Assembly: GCA_017517325.1 (NCBI GenBank) | Contig: JAFWZW010000021.1 | Span: forward strand, 1 to 41,382 | Length of the DNA stretch: 41,382 nucleotides | Source: Clostridia bacterium | GTDB taxonomy: Bacteria > Bacillota > Clostridia > Oscillospirales > SIG627 | Direction: 5' to 3' | Shown here: piece after piece, positions 9,401 through 17,460 of the stretch | Layout of the letters: every line of letters begins with the position of its first letter | Numbering within the stretch: position 1 is the first letter of the stretch | Notes under the pieces: generated by a model | What the model was told of the DNA's origin: nothing | The model's input: only the letters and a program-made list of their open reading frames with translations | Database searches by the model: none | Program-made: the position numbers and the translations under genes

Positions 9401-9790
9401 CTCTATGCCTTGGGACAAAACTGCGGCAAGGAAAAGGAACGGCAGTTTGAAGCCTTCCGCGGGTTTGATATCGTTTTGCCTGCAGGTATGCGGGCAGAAG
9501 AGCCCTTCGTTTACCTTCGCAGCCCAAACGGCGGTTCCTATTACTGCCCCGTGCCGGATGGAAAAACGCCTCTTGGCTGTACCCGCACCGTCAGCTATCG
9601 GCTGGAAAACCTTGCAAGCTTTGGGGAAGAGCTGAAGGGTACCATTCTCGAATACGAGAAAAGGGAAAAAGAAGTCCTTCAGGATCTGGAAGAGGGCAAC
9701 CCCTATCCTGCTGAGATCTGCGCTTTGGAAGAGGAACTAATGGAAATTGACGCAAAACTGGAACAAGCAGCAAAGGAGAAAATTGCATGA
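6494..9790 (+). CDS. SF2/SNF2-type helicase of mobile-element type
   Basis: This is a 1098-residue cytosolic ATPase. Motif I HDVGTGKT is at about residues 337-344, the DEAH box (VVDEAHNYKN) at 496-499, motif III ATGTPLTNS follows, and motif VI QREGRILRKGN starts at 818. The block STQKLGVGVNVQKRLVALHH and the following WRPSDMVQREGRI closely resemble the helicase half of the very large helicase-methylase proteins of Firmicute conjugative elements and phages, but no methylase or nuclease domain is present. The C-terminal 250 residues are charged and probably coiled coil. In-frame starts at 6488, 6494 and 6500 are possible; 6494 has AAAGGA at the best distance, and the frame further upstream overlaps the terminator. 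The last codons overlap the next gene by four bases (ATGA), so the two are translationally coupled. The role is unknown; DNA or nucleoprotein remodelling is inferred. Confidence 0.85.
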   Translation: MKMKPYFEETVVDAFDLTMEDSGQSFVTGDAPVSTDDMLMESLNRFGGVDLPFIAAGAAMTCEEAALELEGAIFQDPDALEDERDYDISVGWQLSAHYLSGNAAKKLEKALKANRRFPGRFARNIKALRRILPKKLGIEDIYISIGAVWIPQWEYVSFLCEFLHLRVAPKLDYNKALSCYKITPPPEASRSVLNTITYGVRSDEDRYGNAWRKQYLTAMDLVEAMLNAKTVKVFDYHPLGSGGNYRYEPVFNRNKTVEAQEKKRSIQEAFQKWVLDDPQRADRFAGYYNDAFVGYAFPRFDGSFMRFPGLNPEIRLYPHQKAAVVRALVCPKVLFAHDVGTGKTYEMIASVHELYRLKISRKNMVVCPNHLLSAMVNAHRLLYPSDRLMVVSPQKFKPSQRRRVLEEIRDGDVTAVYMAATCFDMVVMSRNYYVDQMEKEIRALRGATFVASEQEKKMMERRADSLSKKLVTYLAEAKACPWLHYDELGIETLVVDEAHNYKNIPIQSRSDHVIGLSGKGSQKSAEMLEKVHSTPRVIFATGTPLTNSLADLYTLQTYLQPEVLRYHGIHTFDAWVNTFGKRENSVECDVDANSNALRSVTRFTSFHNLSELMSMFCQVCDFHRGQEKEEGVPLYDGPVNVTVPRSEAQERYINYLSRRTDAIRSCQVDRVEDNLLKVTIDGRKAALDIRLVDENARNLSHINKVEACARRVLAEYEAHPGCAQVVFSDIGTPKASFNVYDALAHRLVSGGIPRHEIAFVHDAETESARNRLFEEVNEGKIRVIVGSTQKLGVGVNVQKRLVALHHLSVPWRPSDMVQREGRILRKGNECEKVSIYRYITEGTFDAYSWQLLETKQKFIVSLLQGLSSARESEDIADSVLDYATVKAIAIGNPLIKVRVELSIRLERAKISSKERQNQLQDLTTLLEVYPEKRRKLEEKRRIALLDAAYYDQNKETLSREELVAFGEELLYALGQNCGKEKERQFEAFRGFDIVLPAGMRAEEPFVYLRSPNGGSYYCPVPDGKTPLGCTRTVSYRLENLASFGEELKGTILEYEKREKEVLQDLEEGNPYPAEICALEEELMEIDAKLEQAAKEKIA

Positions 9791-10887
9791 AAGATCAATT
9801 GGACGGGCTGAATATCCCCACCTTTACCGTAGAGGAAATGGTGGAAAGGCTAAGCTTTTTGTATGAAAACGCCGTCTTGCGGGGAATCCGCTTTCAAAAG
9901 CTGCCAACCCCTTTTCTGTGGGGCGCCCCGGGGGTTGGAAAATCCGATGGAGTCCGCCAGTTGGCACAGCGGCTGGAGAAGGCGACGGGGAAGCGGGTAA
10001 AGGTTACGGACGTGCGCCTGCTTCTCTTTTCCCCCGTAGACCTCAGGGGCGTACCCACCCCTGATGAAAACCGCCGCTTTACTAATTGGCTGATGCCCCG
10101 CATTTTTCAAATGGAAGAAGGGGAGGCGGTCATCAACGTTCTGTTTTTGGATGAGCTTTCCGCCGCTCCTGTCTCCGTGCAGGCGGCGGCCTATCAGATC
10201 TGTCTGGATCGGCGGATCGGAGAGCACGTGCTCCCTGAAAACTGCATCGTCATTGCCGCAGGCAACCGCACCACCGATGGCTCCGTCAGCTACAAAATGC
10301 CCAAGGCTCTTTGTAACCGTCTGATGCATTTTCAGGTAGCAGTAGATTTTGAGGCTTGGCGTTCCTGGGCGGTGCGCCGCGGAATCGACCCTAAGGTCAT
10401 CGCATTTTTAAGAATGGATCCCGCCCGCCTTTGCGTGGAGCCTGAATCCTCGGAGCTGGCTTACTGCTCCCCCCGTTCCTGGGAATTTGTCAGCACCCTT
10501 TTGGAAACCGTGGGGGATGACCCCGGCAAGATCCGCGATCTCATTGCAGCCTGCGTAGGGGTGGATACCGCCTTGGAGCTGGAGGCCTTTTGCAAGGGGC
10601 TTTTGAAAATTCCCGATCCGGAGCTGATCCTTGCGGGGAAGAGTGTGGAGCTGCCCCGTGGGTATGACGTGACCTACGCCTTGCTTTCCGCTCTTGTGGC
10701 GAGGCTTGGAGCCCGTGGCAAAAACGTGACTGTGGAGGAACTGGAGCACGTTTGCTTCTACGTGCGCCGTTTGCCCAAGGATTTTGCTCTCACATTTTTT
10801 CGTGATATTCGCTGTCTCCCTGAAATGGATGGAAAACTGATGAAATGCCACTCCTTTCAAAGCTGGCTGAATCAAAACAGAGCGTAA
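9787..10887 (+). CDS. MoxR-type AAA+ ATPase
   Basis: The 366-residue protein has Walker A GAPGVGKS (residues 46-53), Walker B NVLFLDEL (Asp122-Glu123), and a sensor-1 region IVIAAGNRTTDG, all as in MoxR-family AAA+ ATPases. The family acts as ring-shaped remodelling chaperones, usually working with a VWA-domain partner encoded next door, as in RavA-ViaA. Here that partner is the next gene, 13 bases downstream. The start overlaps the helicase stop by ATGA. A direct link between a MoxR/VWA pair and a helicase suggests remodelling of a nucleoprotein target, which is inference. No signal or membrane segment is seen. Confidence 0.9.
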   Translation: MKDQLDGLNIPTFTVEEMVERLSFLYENAVLRGIRFQKLPTPFLWGAPGVGKSDGVRQLAQRLEKATGKRVKVTDVRLLLFSPVDLRGVPTPDENRRFTNWLMPRIFQMEEGEAVINVLFLDELSAAPVSVQAAAYQICLDRRIGEHVLPENCIVIAAGNRTTDGSVSYKMPKALCNRLMHFQVAVDFEAWRSWAVRRGIDPKVIAFLRMDPARLCVEPESSELAYCSPRSWEFVSTLLETVGDDPGKIRDLIAACVGVDTALELEAFCKGLLKIPDPELILAGKSVELPRGYDVTYALLSALVARLGARGKNVTVEELEHVCFYVRRLPKDFALTFFRDIRCLPEMDGKLMKCHSFQSWLNQNRA

Positions 10888-10900
10888 AAAGGGGGAAAAG

Positions 10901-12079
10901 ATGGATCCCTTAAAATTGAAACGGGTGGCAGGGCGTTTGATAGACACAAGAGCGAGCATCCTTCAGGAAAGCCCGTTTTTCGGCCGTCTTCTGATGCACC
11001 TCCCCTTGGGCTTTGCTCCTTGCGGTACTGCCTATACCGATATGAAGCGAATCGTGTTCGACCCTGATTTTGCCGAGGAAATGGGAAACGAGGAGCTGAA
11101 ATTCGTGTTGCTTCACGAAACCTTCCATTGTGTTCTTAAGCATTGTACCCGTTGCGGCGGAAAGATTCCCTTTTTGTATAACGTGGCCTGCGACGTGGTG
11201 GTAAATTCTCTTTTGCTGAAGGCTTTTGGAAGAGATGAAATAGAGATCGGCGGATCCCCTGCCATGCATCTGGCGCCCGATGGAAAAGAGGGGGCCGAAT
11301 ATACGGCGGAGGAGGTATACAAAATGCTCCTCTCCTGTGACGGTGAAAAACTGATGAAGCAATACGGTGCAGGGCTTGACGATCACGGAAATTGGCAAGA
11401 CTGTGCCTCTGACCGTCTTTTAGAGGAGGAGTGGAACCGTCACCTGCGGGAAGCCTCCCACCTTGCGGGGAACGAAAGCGGTATTCCAAATGAGCTACAG
11501 CGCCTGATCGATAAGGTGGATACGCAGCCCAAGATCAATTGGAGACAGGTGCTTTCCGATTTTATCCGCACCTGCCGAAGCGATTATACCTTTTCTCCTC
11601 CCGACCGCCGCTACGGAGATGAGGTGATCCTCCCTTCCTTTCAGGAGGATGTGGAGGGAAGCGGCGTAGAGGGGATCTGGTTCGTGGTGGACACCAGCGG
11701 CTCTGTCAGCGATAAAGCCTTGGGCTACGTTCTGGAAGAGGTGAAGGCCTCTCTGAGCCAGCTGGATCGGGTCAGGGGCTACCTTTCTTATTTCGATGCC
11801 AAGGTTTCACCTCCCGCCTATTTTGAGGAGGTGGAGGAATTGGAAAAAATGACCCCCGTGGGTGGGGGCGGCACCAGCTTCGGTGAGATCTTCGCCTCCA
11901 TCGAGGTTTTTTTCCCCGAAGAGAAGCCCACCTCCATCCTGATCCTTACCGATGGCAAGGCAAGCTTTCCCAAGGAGGAAGCAGCATTGGGAATTCCCGT
12001 GATCTGGATCCTTGCCGACAGTAAGATCGAGCCTCCCTGGGGGGCGCATATCTACGTTTCCTCAAAGGAGGGGGTGTGA
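10901..12079 (+). CDS. DUF2201 putative metallopeptidase with C-terminal VWA-like domain
   Basis: The 392-residue protein has the two-part layout of the DUF2201 / COG3864 family. The N-terminal zinc-peptidase-like domain contains HETFH (residues 72-76, a HExxH motif), and the C-terminal VWA-like domain has a MIDAS-type DTSGS (264-268) and a later LILTDGK strand. The family is typically paired with a MoxR ATPase, as here. The likely role is a metal-dependent peptidase or binding partner gated by the ATPase; substrate unknown. Both the zinc and the MIDAS motifs are intact. The ribosome site is AAAGGGGG before ATG 10901. Confidence 0.88.
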   Translation: MDPLKLKRVAGRLIDTRASILQESPFFGRLLMHLPLGFAPCGTAYTDMKRIVFDPDFAEEMGNEELKFVLLHETFHCVLKHCTRCGGKIPFLYNVACDVVVNSLLLKAFGRDEIEIGGSPAMHLAPDGKEGAEYTAEEVYKMLLSCDGEKLMKQYGAGLDDHGNWQDCASDRLLEEEWNRHLREASHLAGNESGIPNELQRLIDKVDTQPKINWRQVLSDFIRTCRSDYTFSPPDRRYGDEVILPSFQEDVEGSGVEGIWFVVDTSGSVSDKALGYVLEEVKASLSQLDRVRGYLSYFDAKVSPPAYFEEVEELEKMTPVGGGGTSFGEIFASIEVFFPEEKPTSILILTDGKASFPKEEAALGIPVIWILADSKIEPPWGAHIYVSSKEGV

Positions 12080-12113
12080 CCTTCCTTCGAGAGAAGAATG
12101 AAAAGGAGACAAT

Positions 12114-13007
12114 ATGAAAAAACAGATTTGGAAGAAGATCCTTTTTTGGGTGACCCTCGGCTTATGCTTTGGAGGAACGGCTCTTGCGGTTTTTCAACTT
12201 TGTCAGGGGGTTCTCCCCCTGGAATTTGCAGAATATCAAAGCTGTGTGCTTACGGCCGTCGCCTTTCTCGTCATATTCTTGGCTTGGAGCAAGGAGCGCT
12301 CTCTTAAGGTTGGTACCGTGGGAGCTATGGGTGTTTCCTTGGCCTACGCCCTCTTTTCCTTCTTGACCTCCGTTTTTCTGCAAGTTTGCGTTTTTGCGGA
12401 GGACAACGTGACCGTGGGCGATTTTTTTGGGTATGCGTGGCTGATGCTATGGCGTTCCGAGGATGCGGGCGTTTTCAGGATTCTGCATATCTTTGTTTTG
12501 TCCTTTGTGTTTCTTTTTGCTTTGGATTACCTTGCGAAAGAGTGGCGAAAGCTGGATTCTCTCCGTTCCCTAAAGGAGAAACTTTTGGATTTCTTCACGG
12601 AAGCGGTGGAGGAAGAAGAGGATGATTTTGACTTGGAAGCCTGCCTGAAGGAGCCTGATTCCGGCTATGCTACGCTGGAGGAAGCCATCCGTGCCCAAGA
12701 AGCGGGGGAGGACGAGCTTGCTGTGGAATACTTTTTGATCCGTCAAGAGAAAACGGAGGAAAACAAAGCGGCTTTTATAGCAGCGTGCCTTGCATCCGAG
12801 TCTGAGGATCTGGTGGAGCTTCTCTTTGAAAACTACCTGAAACGTATGACGAGCGAGGAATACGCACCCATCCGCGCCCATTACCTTAAAATAACGGAAA
12901 AGCGACTTCGTGAGGAAAAAGCCCTTGTGGCGGGGAAGATCGGCTTTTTGGATTACTATTTTCTTGAAAAAGAAGGGCCGCAAAGCCTGAAAACGGAAAA
13001 GGATTAA
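12114..13007 (+). CDS. Membrane protein with four predicted helices and an acidic cytosolic tail
   Basis: I do not recognise this 297-residue protein. Four hydrophobic segments lie at about residues 8-30, 38-58, 64-95 and 118-142, followed by a charged, mostly helical tail of about 150 residues rich in Glu and Asp. The tail contains repeats of small helices of TPR/SEL1 flavour (LEEAIRAQEAGEDELAVEYF), but I cannot assign a domain. It lies 34 bases after the DUF2201 gene with an AAAAGGAGA ribosome site and 3 bases before the next gene, so it is part of the operon. It could anchor the MoxR/DUF2201 machine to the membrane; that is inference. Confidence 0.75.
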   Translation: MKKQIWKKILFWVTLGLCFGGTALAVFQLCQGVLPLEFAEYQSCVLTAVAFLVIFLAWSKERSLKVGTVGAMGVSLAYALFSFLTSVFLQVCVFAEDNVTVGDFFGYAWLMLWRSEDAGVFRILHIFVLSFVFLFALDYLAKEWRKLDSLRSLKEKLLDFFTEAVEEEEDDFDLEACLKEPDSGYATLEEAIRAQEAGEDELAVEYFLIRQEKTEENKAAFIAACLASESEDLVELLFENYLKRMTSEEYAPIRAHYLKITEKRLREEKALVAGKIGFLDYYFLEKEGPQSLKTEKD

Positions 13008-13010
13008 GAA

Positions 13011-13205
13011 ATGGAAAAAATCATCTATAATGCCATTCGTTGTAAAAGGTGCAACCAGATTATCGAATCCCGCACATGCCACGACTTTGTGGTGTGCCGT
13101 TGCGGCGCCTGCGCAGTAGACGGCGGCAAGGATTACCTCCGCCGCCTGTTCCGTGAGCAGGATTGCTACGAGGAGCTTTCCATCACCGAAAAAGAAAAAA
13201 GATGA
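13011..13205 (+). CDS. Small cysteine-rich (zinc-ribbon-like) protein
   Basis: The 64-residue protein has C-x2-C at residues 11-14 and CRCGAC at about 30-35, consistent with one zinc site, followed by the conserved-looking GGKDYLRR. It resembles a family of tiny proteins found in Firmicute genomes and phages (DUF7695, from memory), with no known function. It begins three bases after the membrane-protein stop and ends at the operon terminator, so it is the last operon gene. Confidence 0.75.
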   Translation: MEKIIYNAIRCKRCNQIIESRTCHDFVVCRCGACAVDGGKDYLRRLFREQDCYEELSITEKEKR

Positions 13206-13228
13206 ACCCATCGGTTCATCTTTTTTTC
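13195..13228 (+). terminator. Bidirectional terminator between the helicase operon and the glycosidase gene
   Basis: AAAAGATGAACC pairs with GGTTCATCTTTT around a CATC loop, with A and T runs on both sides. It ends two bases before the stop codon of the converging reverse gene, so it can serve both strands. Confidence 0.85.
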
Positions 13229-13229
13229 T

Positions 13230-14636
13230 TTAGTATTCAATGCCCTCAGGCTGCGCAAAGCTTTTTTGCGCCTGACGGATGTGGGGGCGCGCCGTTGCCG
13301 ACACGCAATGGAGGATGGCGGTGTTTAGTTCCACGGCAATGCGAATGCGCCGGCCCAACACCTCCGAAAGCTTATGGCTTTTCCACTTTGGGGTCACTTC
13401 GATTCCGTCGCCGTATTCAAAGGGGATGCAGTCGTCAAAGGAAAAACCCTCTAAAAACGCGCCGTCTCGATCCATAATACCAAAGCGCGCGCTTCCCGTA
13501 TTGGCGCGGAGGTTGAAGGTGAGATCGTCTTTGAGGAGGGAAAGGGGCTTGGTAATTACCTTGCCTCCGGGGCAAACGCTTTCAAGGCCGCAAAAGCCAT
13601 CGCGGCGAATCTTATAAATGGGGCTTCCGCGCTTTATCGGCCCGTGTGCGCAGATGGCGGCAATGGCGGCGTTGGTTTGCTCCTGAGTTGCGTGGGAAAG
13701 GAAGGCGCCGCCGCAGATGATGTAGTAATCCTTCCCGTCGAGGCTGAGACACATATCGTGAGGCGCAAGACCCGCACAACCCGGTTCCGGGGGCATGGGA
13801 CGATCGATCAAAGGTCTGCCCGAGGTACGCAGAAATTCTTTTCCGTCGTAACTGTATACCAATTCGGGCTCGTAATAGCCGTACATACGGAGAAAATCAT
13901 CCCCGTAAAGGCAGGTCTGATAATCCCAAAGAAGACCGTAGAAAATTCCGTCCATATAGTTTACGCCCATAGCGTAATGCTGTACCCCCGTAAAGCCGTC
14001 ACTGTAAGAGGGGCCGGGGTGGAGAACGATCTGCGGGTCGGTCCAATGGATCAGATCCTTGGAATGCTTGATGGAGATTCTTCGGTCTACGTGGGCGCTG
14101 CGGTGAAAGAGTGTGTATTCCTCGGTAATGGGGTTGTAAAGCAGAGAGTTTCGGGTATCGCTGGTAAAGGGGTGGGCAATGATTTTGTGATCCAGATCCC
14201 AATGGATTCCGTCTGCCGAAAAGGCAATTTCCACTTCCTTGGGCATCCCCTTTCGACCCATGCGGGTCATACCGCAGAATTTGTACCGCCGCGCGGGATC
14301 GGGATCGTTGCGGTCATAAAGCACGGTACACCCGTGAACCCCGGTTTCTCCGTGGCAGATTACGTCGGTTCCGTCCGAACCCATAACGGGCTCAAAATGA
14401 ATCAGATCGCGGCTCTCCAAAAGTTTCAGGTGACGGGGACCGTCTTTTTCGGGCGTGATTTTGCTTTCATAATAAATGCGGTATACGCCCCGTTCTTCAT
14501 CGGAAATCAGAGAGGTGTATAACCCGGAGGGGCAGAGGGAATGGCGCTCTGGCTGAAACCAGCGACGGGTCGTTCCCATGCGAAAGTCGATCCAGTAATC
14601 ATCAAACATCGGTAATTTCATGCGGGATTCACTCAT
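13230..14636 (-). CDS. Beta-propeller glycoside hydrolase-like protein (GH32/43/130-like)
   Basis: The 468-residue protein shows repeating blade signatures of five-bladed propeller glycosidases: YRIYYES, SRDLIHFEP, FSADGIHWD, SKDLIHWTDP and VYSYDGKEF. Such SxDGxxW repeats are typical of GH32, GH43, GH68 and GH130 relatives. There is no signal peptide, so it probably acts in the cytosol on an imported sugar or glycoside; substrate unknown. The C-terminal 120 residues form a beta-rich module as in GH32. The start at 14636 has GTAAGGAGAG upstream and lies 11 bases after the HAD gene, with which it is co-transcribed. Exact family is uncertain. Confidence 0.7.
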   Translation of the reverse strand: MSESRMKLPMFDDYWIDFRMGTTRRWFQPERHSLCPSGLYTSLISDEERGVYRIYYESKITPEKDGPRHLKLLESRDLIHFEPVMGSDGTDVICHGETGVHGCTVLYDRNDPDPARRYKFCGMTRMGRKGMPKEVEIAFSADGIHWDLDHKIIAHPFTSDTRNSLLYNPITEEYTLFHRSAHVDRRISIKHSKDLIHWTDPQIVLHPGPSYSDGFTGVQHYAMGVNYMDGIFYGLLWDYQTCLYGDDFLRMYGYYEPELVYSYDGKEFLRTSGRPLIDRPMPPEPGCAGLAPHDMCLSLDGKDYYIICGGAFLSHATQEQTNAAIAAICAHGPIKRGSPIYKIRRDGFCGLESVCPGGKVITKPLSLLKDDLTFNLRANTGSARFGIMDRDGAFLEGFSFDDCIPFEYGDGIEVTPKWKSHKLSEVLGRRIRIAVELNTAILHCVSATARPHIRQAQKSFAQPEGIEY

Positions 14637-14647
14637 AACGACTCTCC

Positions 14648-15343
14648 TTACAGTATGTTTTTGATTTCATTCAAAGAGGAAACGGTGAAATCGGGTTTTA
14701 TCTCCGCGGGAAGCGCTTGTCCTTTGGCGTTGTAAAATAAGGTTTGAAGACCTGCACCGATCCCGCCCGCCATATCGGAATTGACGGAATCACCGATGAT
14801 CATCAGATCCGAGGGAAGATAGGGCGTTTCGGCTTTGCGGTTCAAGCGCTGTAAACAAACGTCGAAAAATTCGCGGGAGGGTTTGGAAAAGCCGATCTCC
14901 TCTGAAATGAAAAGGTGAGAAAAATAGGGGAGCATACTACCCTTTTTCAATCGGTTTACCTGCTGGTGGTATGGGCCGTTACTGGCGGCGCAAAGGATAT
15001 ATTTTTCTTTTAAATACGCCAAAAGCTCCTTGGCTCCTTCTTCGGGAATGGCGCTGTCAAAGAGATAATCCCGAAAAAATTCTTCGAATTTTTCACCGTC
15101 AGCTTTTATTTCAATGGCCTCAAAAACCTGATTCCAACGCACCTTCTTTAATTCTTCAAAGGAAAGAGCCCCCTCCTCAAGCTTGTGCCAAAGCACGGAA
15201 TTGACCTGATGAAAGGCAGTGAGCATCTCCTCACGAAAGGGCCCGATCCCAAAGGCTTCAAAGCCACGGATCATGGATTCTCTCACGTATTGCTGAAAGC
15301 TTAAAAGTGTATCGTCAACGTCGATCAGAAGTACCTTCGGCAT
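14648..15343 (-). CDS. YjjG-family HAD nucleotidase
   Basis: The 231-residue haloacid dehalogenase-like phosphatase has motif I DVDDTLLSF (residues 7-15), a helical cap, motif II CAASNG, the motif III Lys in EIGFSKPSREFFD, and motif IV MIGDSVNSD. The fit is best with the YjjG/YfnB group, which removes phosphate from pyrimidine and non-canonical nucleotides (family knowledge). The start at 15343 has AAGGAG upstream. It is first of a two-gene reverse operon with the propeller glycosidase, a pairing that does not reveal a joint function. Confidence 0.85.
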   Translation of the reverse strand: MPKVLLIDVDDTLLSFQQYVRESMIRGFEAFGIGPFREEMLTAFHQVNSVLWHKLEEGALSFEELKKVRWNQVFEAIEIKADGEKFEEFFRDYLFDSAIPEEGAKELLAYLKEKYILCAASNGPYHQQVNRLKKGSMLPYFSHLFISEEIGFSKPSREFFDVCLQRLNRKAETPYLPSDLMIIGDSVNSDMAGGIGAGLQTLFYNAKGQALPAEIKPDFTVSSLNEIKNIL

Positions 15344-15373
15344 AAATCGACTCCTTGCATTTTGTTTTATTCC

Positions 15374-15402
15374 ATTCTACACAAAACGGAATAGAAATGC
15401 AA
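15374..15402 (-). promoter_or_regulatory. Sigma-A promoter of the HAD-glycosidase operon
   Basis: On the reverse strand TTGCAT (15402-15397), 17-base spacer, TAGAAT (15379-15374), about 30 bases upstream of the HAD start codon. Confidence 0.7.
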
Positions 15403-15472
15403 TCTATTTCTTGCAGGGACTGTGGAAAAGATATTTTCAGCAGTTTGGGGTATGGGGGGACTCTTACATAAA

Positions 15473-15540
15473 ATGAAATCCTTGCTTGAGGCAAGGATGA
15501 AATCAGCTAACGCTGATGAAATCTTCGGTTTAGCCTCAGA
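15473..15540. repeat. Array of small hairpins joined by ATGAAATC
   Basis: ATGAAATC occurs three times (15473-15480, 15497-15504, 15515-15522). Between copies lie two perfect small stem-loops, ATCCTTGC/GCAAGGAT (15479-15499) and ATCAGC/GCTGAT (15502-15517). A third, imperfect one follows. The surrounding 15403-15670 stretch has no supportable gene; a 60-codon ORF there is just a reading of the repeats. This resembles a non-autonomous, MITE-like element at the left edge of an AT-rich patch. Confidence 0.6.
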
Positions 15541-15670
15541 TGTAATAATAAAATCCGTTCTAATCTCACGGCGAAGTCAGTTCTTCGTTGAAAGAGCAGT
15601 ATAATGGTGCGCAAAGCAGGGGGAAAGCGAAAAGTACACTAATCTCGTATTAGAAAACTCGTTCTCAAAG

Positions 15671-16900
15671 TTACATGTAGCATGGAATAGCAAACAATTG
15701 ACCACTAAAGAAAAACTCCTTTTCATCGACCAACATAGGTTCTATAACTACATAATCCAATCTATCATCTTGAGGATTCCATTTAATGGATTTTCGATAT
15801 GGACTAACATAACAACGCTTTCCAAGACAAGTTTTTTCTGTCGTCGAAAAGATTTCTTCATTTATATTTAGCAATTTGCTTACTTCGCCTGCGGCAATTC
15901 CATCTGGAGTATGAAACGCACAGATAACACCATCAATCATCGGTTTCATTATGCTAACAACATTTGTAAAATTAGCAGTTCTTGGTATAGATAACTTGAT
16001 TTTTAGTCCTAAAGTAGTTTCGCTTCCATCTTCAAAACATTTTACTAACTCCGGTGATTGCTTGATTGCTAAAAAATAATCGGTTGCTTTTGAGATTGAA
16101 TTGACTCTTTCAAGATGAACATTATTCCATTCGCAAATTCGTTCATGCTCCCACCAATATCTGCATCTCCCTTTGGGGGCCAAAGAATAACGATAGAGGT
16201 ATTGGAAATCCCAATTCTCAAAGATGCATATTTCGTTCGGTTGCATTCTTTGAAAATACACAGTAGTTTCTTTGCTTAGTGCCGAATAAAAAGATGTTGC
16301 ACCTATATTATAAAACAAGGCGTTTTCAACATCAGTAAACTGAGAGGAGGCACATCCATATTGGGCATGTAGAATTTGATTGCCAAATGGTTGTAACGCT
16401 TTCAACTTGGATTGTATCAGTTTTCGAAATGCTGCTTGCTTTGAATCGGGTTCAAATGGTATCTTGATTTTCGAACAAGCCATCACTTCACAATCGGAAG
16501 ACAATATAATGTAGTCTTCTGTGAAAATGATGTCGCGGATACTGTGAAAATCATATATTTCGGAAAGTTTTATTGCAACACATAGGGGGTCAAAGTATTC
16601 TCCTTTTCCTGTTAAGAATTCTGAAGCAAAGTCAATAATGCCATCACAAATACACCCTAAAAACGTGTAATTATCATCCTCGCCTTCAACAATATCAAGA
16701 TAATGTTCCCAAAAATCAATATCGTAATTATTATATCTATCGTAAAAGGGGAAGCTCTCAAACCCTGCTTTTGCTTCTTCGATCAGAGAAGTCCAGGTGT
16801 GGCAAAATCTCTCGATATTATCAATGAATTTATAGCCTTCTTTAGCCGTAACAATTGCACATATATATTTGCTGTGATGTAAATATAAATCTGTTTTCAT
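15671..16900 (-). CDS. Uncharacterised 409-residue protein in AT-rich patch
   Basis: I do not recognise this protein. It has no signal peptide, no membrane segment, and no motif I can name. It is mixed alpha/beta, rich in aromatic residues, Cys and Tyr. The middle (about residues 150-300) has many W/Y/C residues, and the last 120 residues look beta-rich. Codon use and base composition are clearly more AT-rich than the backbone on both sides, which indicates acquisition by transfer. The ATG at 16900 has only a weak ribosome site (GGAGGGCAAGGC some 10 bases upstream). It is followed by the hairpin array, which may act as its transcription end. Confidence 0.65.
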   Translation of the reverse strand: MKTDLYLHHSKYICAIVTAKEGYKFIDNIERFCHTWTSLIEEAKAGFESFPFYDRYNNYDIDFWEHYLDIVEGEDDNYTFLGCICDGIIDFASEFLTGKGEYFDPLCVAIKLSEIYDFHSIRDIIFTEDYIILSSDCEVMACSKIKIPFEPDSKQAAFRKLIQSKLKALQPFGNQILHAQYGCASSQFTDVENALFYNIGATSFYSALSKETTVYFQRMQPNEICIFENWDFQYLYRYSLAPKGRCRYWWEHERICEWNNVHLERVNSISKATDYFLAIKQSPELVKCFEDGSETTLGLKIKLSIPRTANFTNVVSIMKPMIDGVICAFHTPDGIAAGEVSKLLNINEEIFSTTEKTCLGKRCYVSPYRKSIKWNPQDDRLDYVVIEPMLVDEKEFFFSGQLFAIPCYM

Positions 16901-17000
16901 GTAGTGCCTTGCCCTCCATCAAATTTCTATTTATCTGTGAATATACTTTATCACACATTTTTAAATAATCAAGGCATCACCTACGTGCCATAAACTAAAC

Positions 17001-17399
17001 TCATTCATTTATATCGTCCTCCGTAACCTTAAATTGATCGAAAAAAGGAAAGTATTGACTTCCGTATTTTGCTCTAAATCCGGAAATTTCTCCGTAAAAA
17101 GTATGCAATGGACGAAGATTCATACAGATTTCGGGCATATTATGAATCGTGTCAGCAAAAGCATTGACTTTTACAGAATCACCTTCACTTATAACTCGTA
17201 ATAGCATTTCTATGCAATATACTAAAATGTCATTGTTGTTTTCCCTGATATGTAAATTCAATTCTTCAAAAAAAGGTATCAAACGACCCTTAAAATATTC
17301 AAATTTTTCCTCATTTTCTCTTTTTGAAATTTTTCTTGCAAACGAGAAACGAGCAGAGATAAAAATGCTTTTTATTTCTCTATAAAAATTCATATTCAT
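17001..17399 (-). CDS. Uncharacterised 132-residue protein in AT-rich patch
   Basis: The product is small, mostly helical, rich in Phe, Glu and Lys, and has no recognised domain, signal or membrane segment. The start at 17399 has GGAGGCGGTG upstream. It lies 100 bases upstream of the 409-residue gene on the same strand and shares its AT-rich composition, so the two probably moved together. A toxin-immunity or other two-gene accessory role is possible but not shown by the sequence. Confidence 0.6.
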   Translation of the reverse strand: MNMNFYREIKSIFISARFSFARKISKRENEEKFEYFKGRLIPFFEELNLHIRENNNDILVYCIEMLLRVISEGDSVKVNAFADTIHNMPEICMNLRPLHTFYGEISGFRAKYGSQYFPFFDQFKVTEDDINE

Positions 17400-17460
17400 T
17401 GTAACACCGCCTCCATGTATATTATTATAGCATAAAAGTGGTGGAGGGGCAAACTATTAG

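Noticed and set aside
15473-15522. Possible CRISPR array (repeated ATGAAATC units)
   Set aside because: The repeat is only 8 bases, spacers are self-complementary hairpins of unequal length, and no cas gene is present.
15422-15604. 60-residue ORF in the hairpin array
   Set aside because: It is a reading of the ATGAAATC-hairpin repeats and has no ribosome site.
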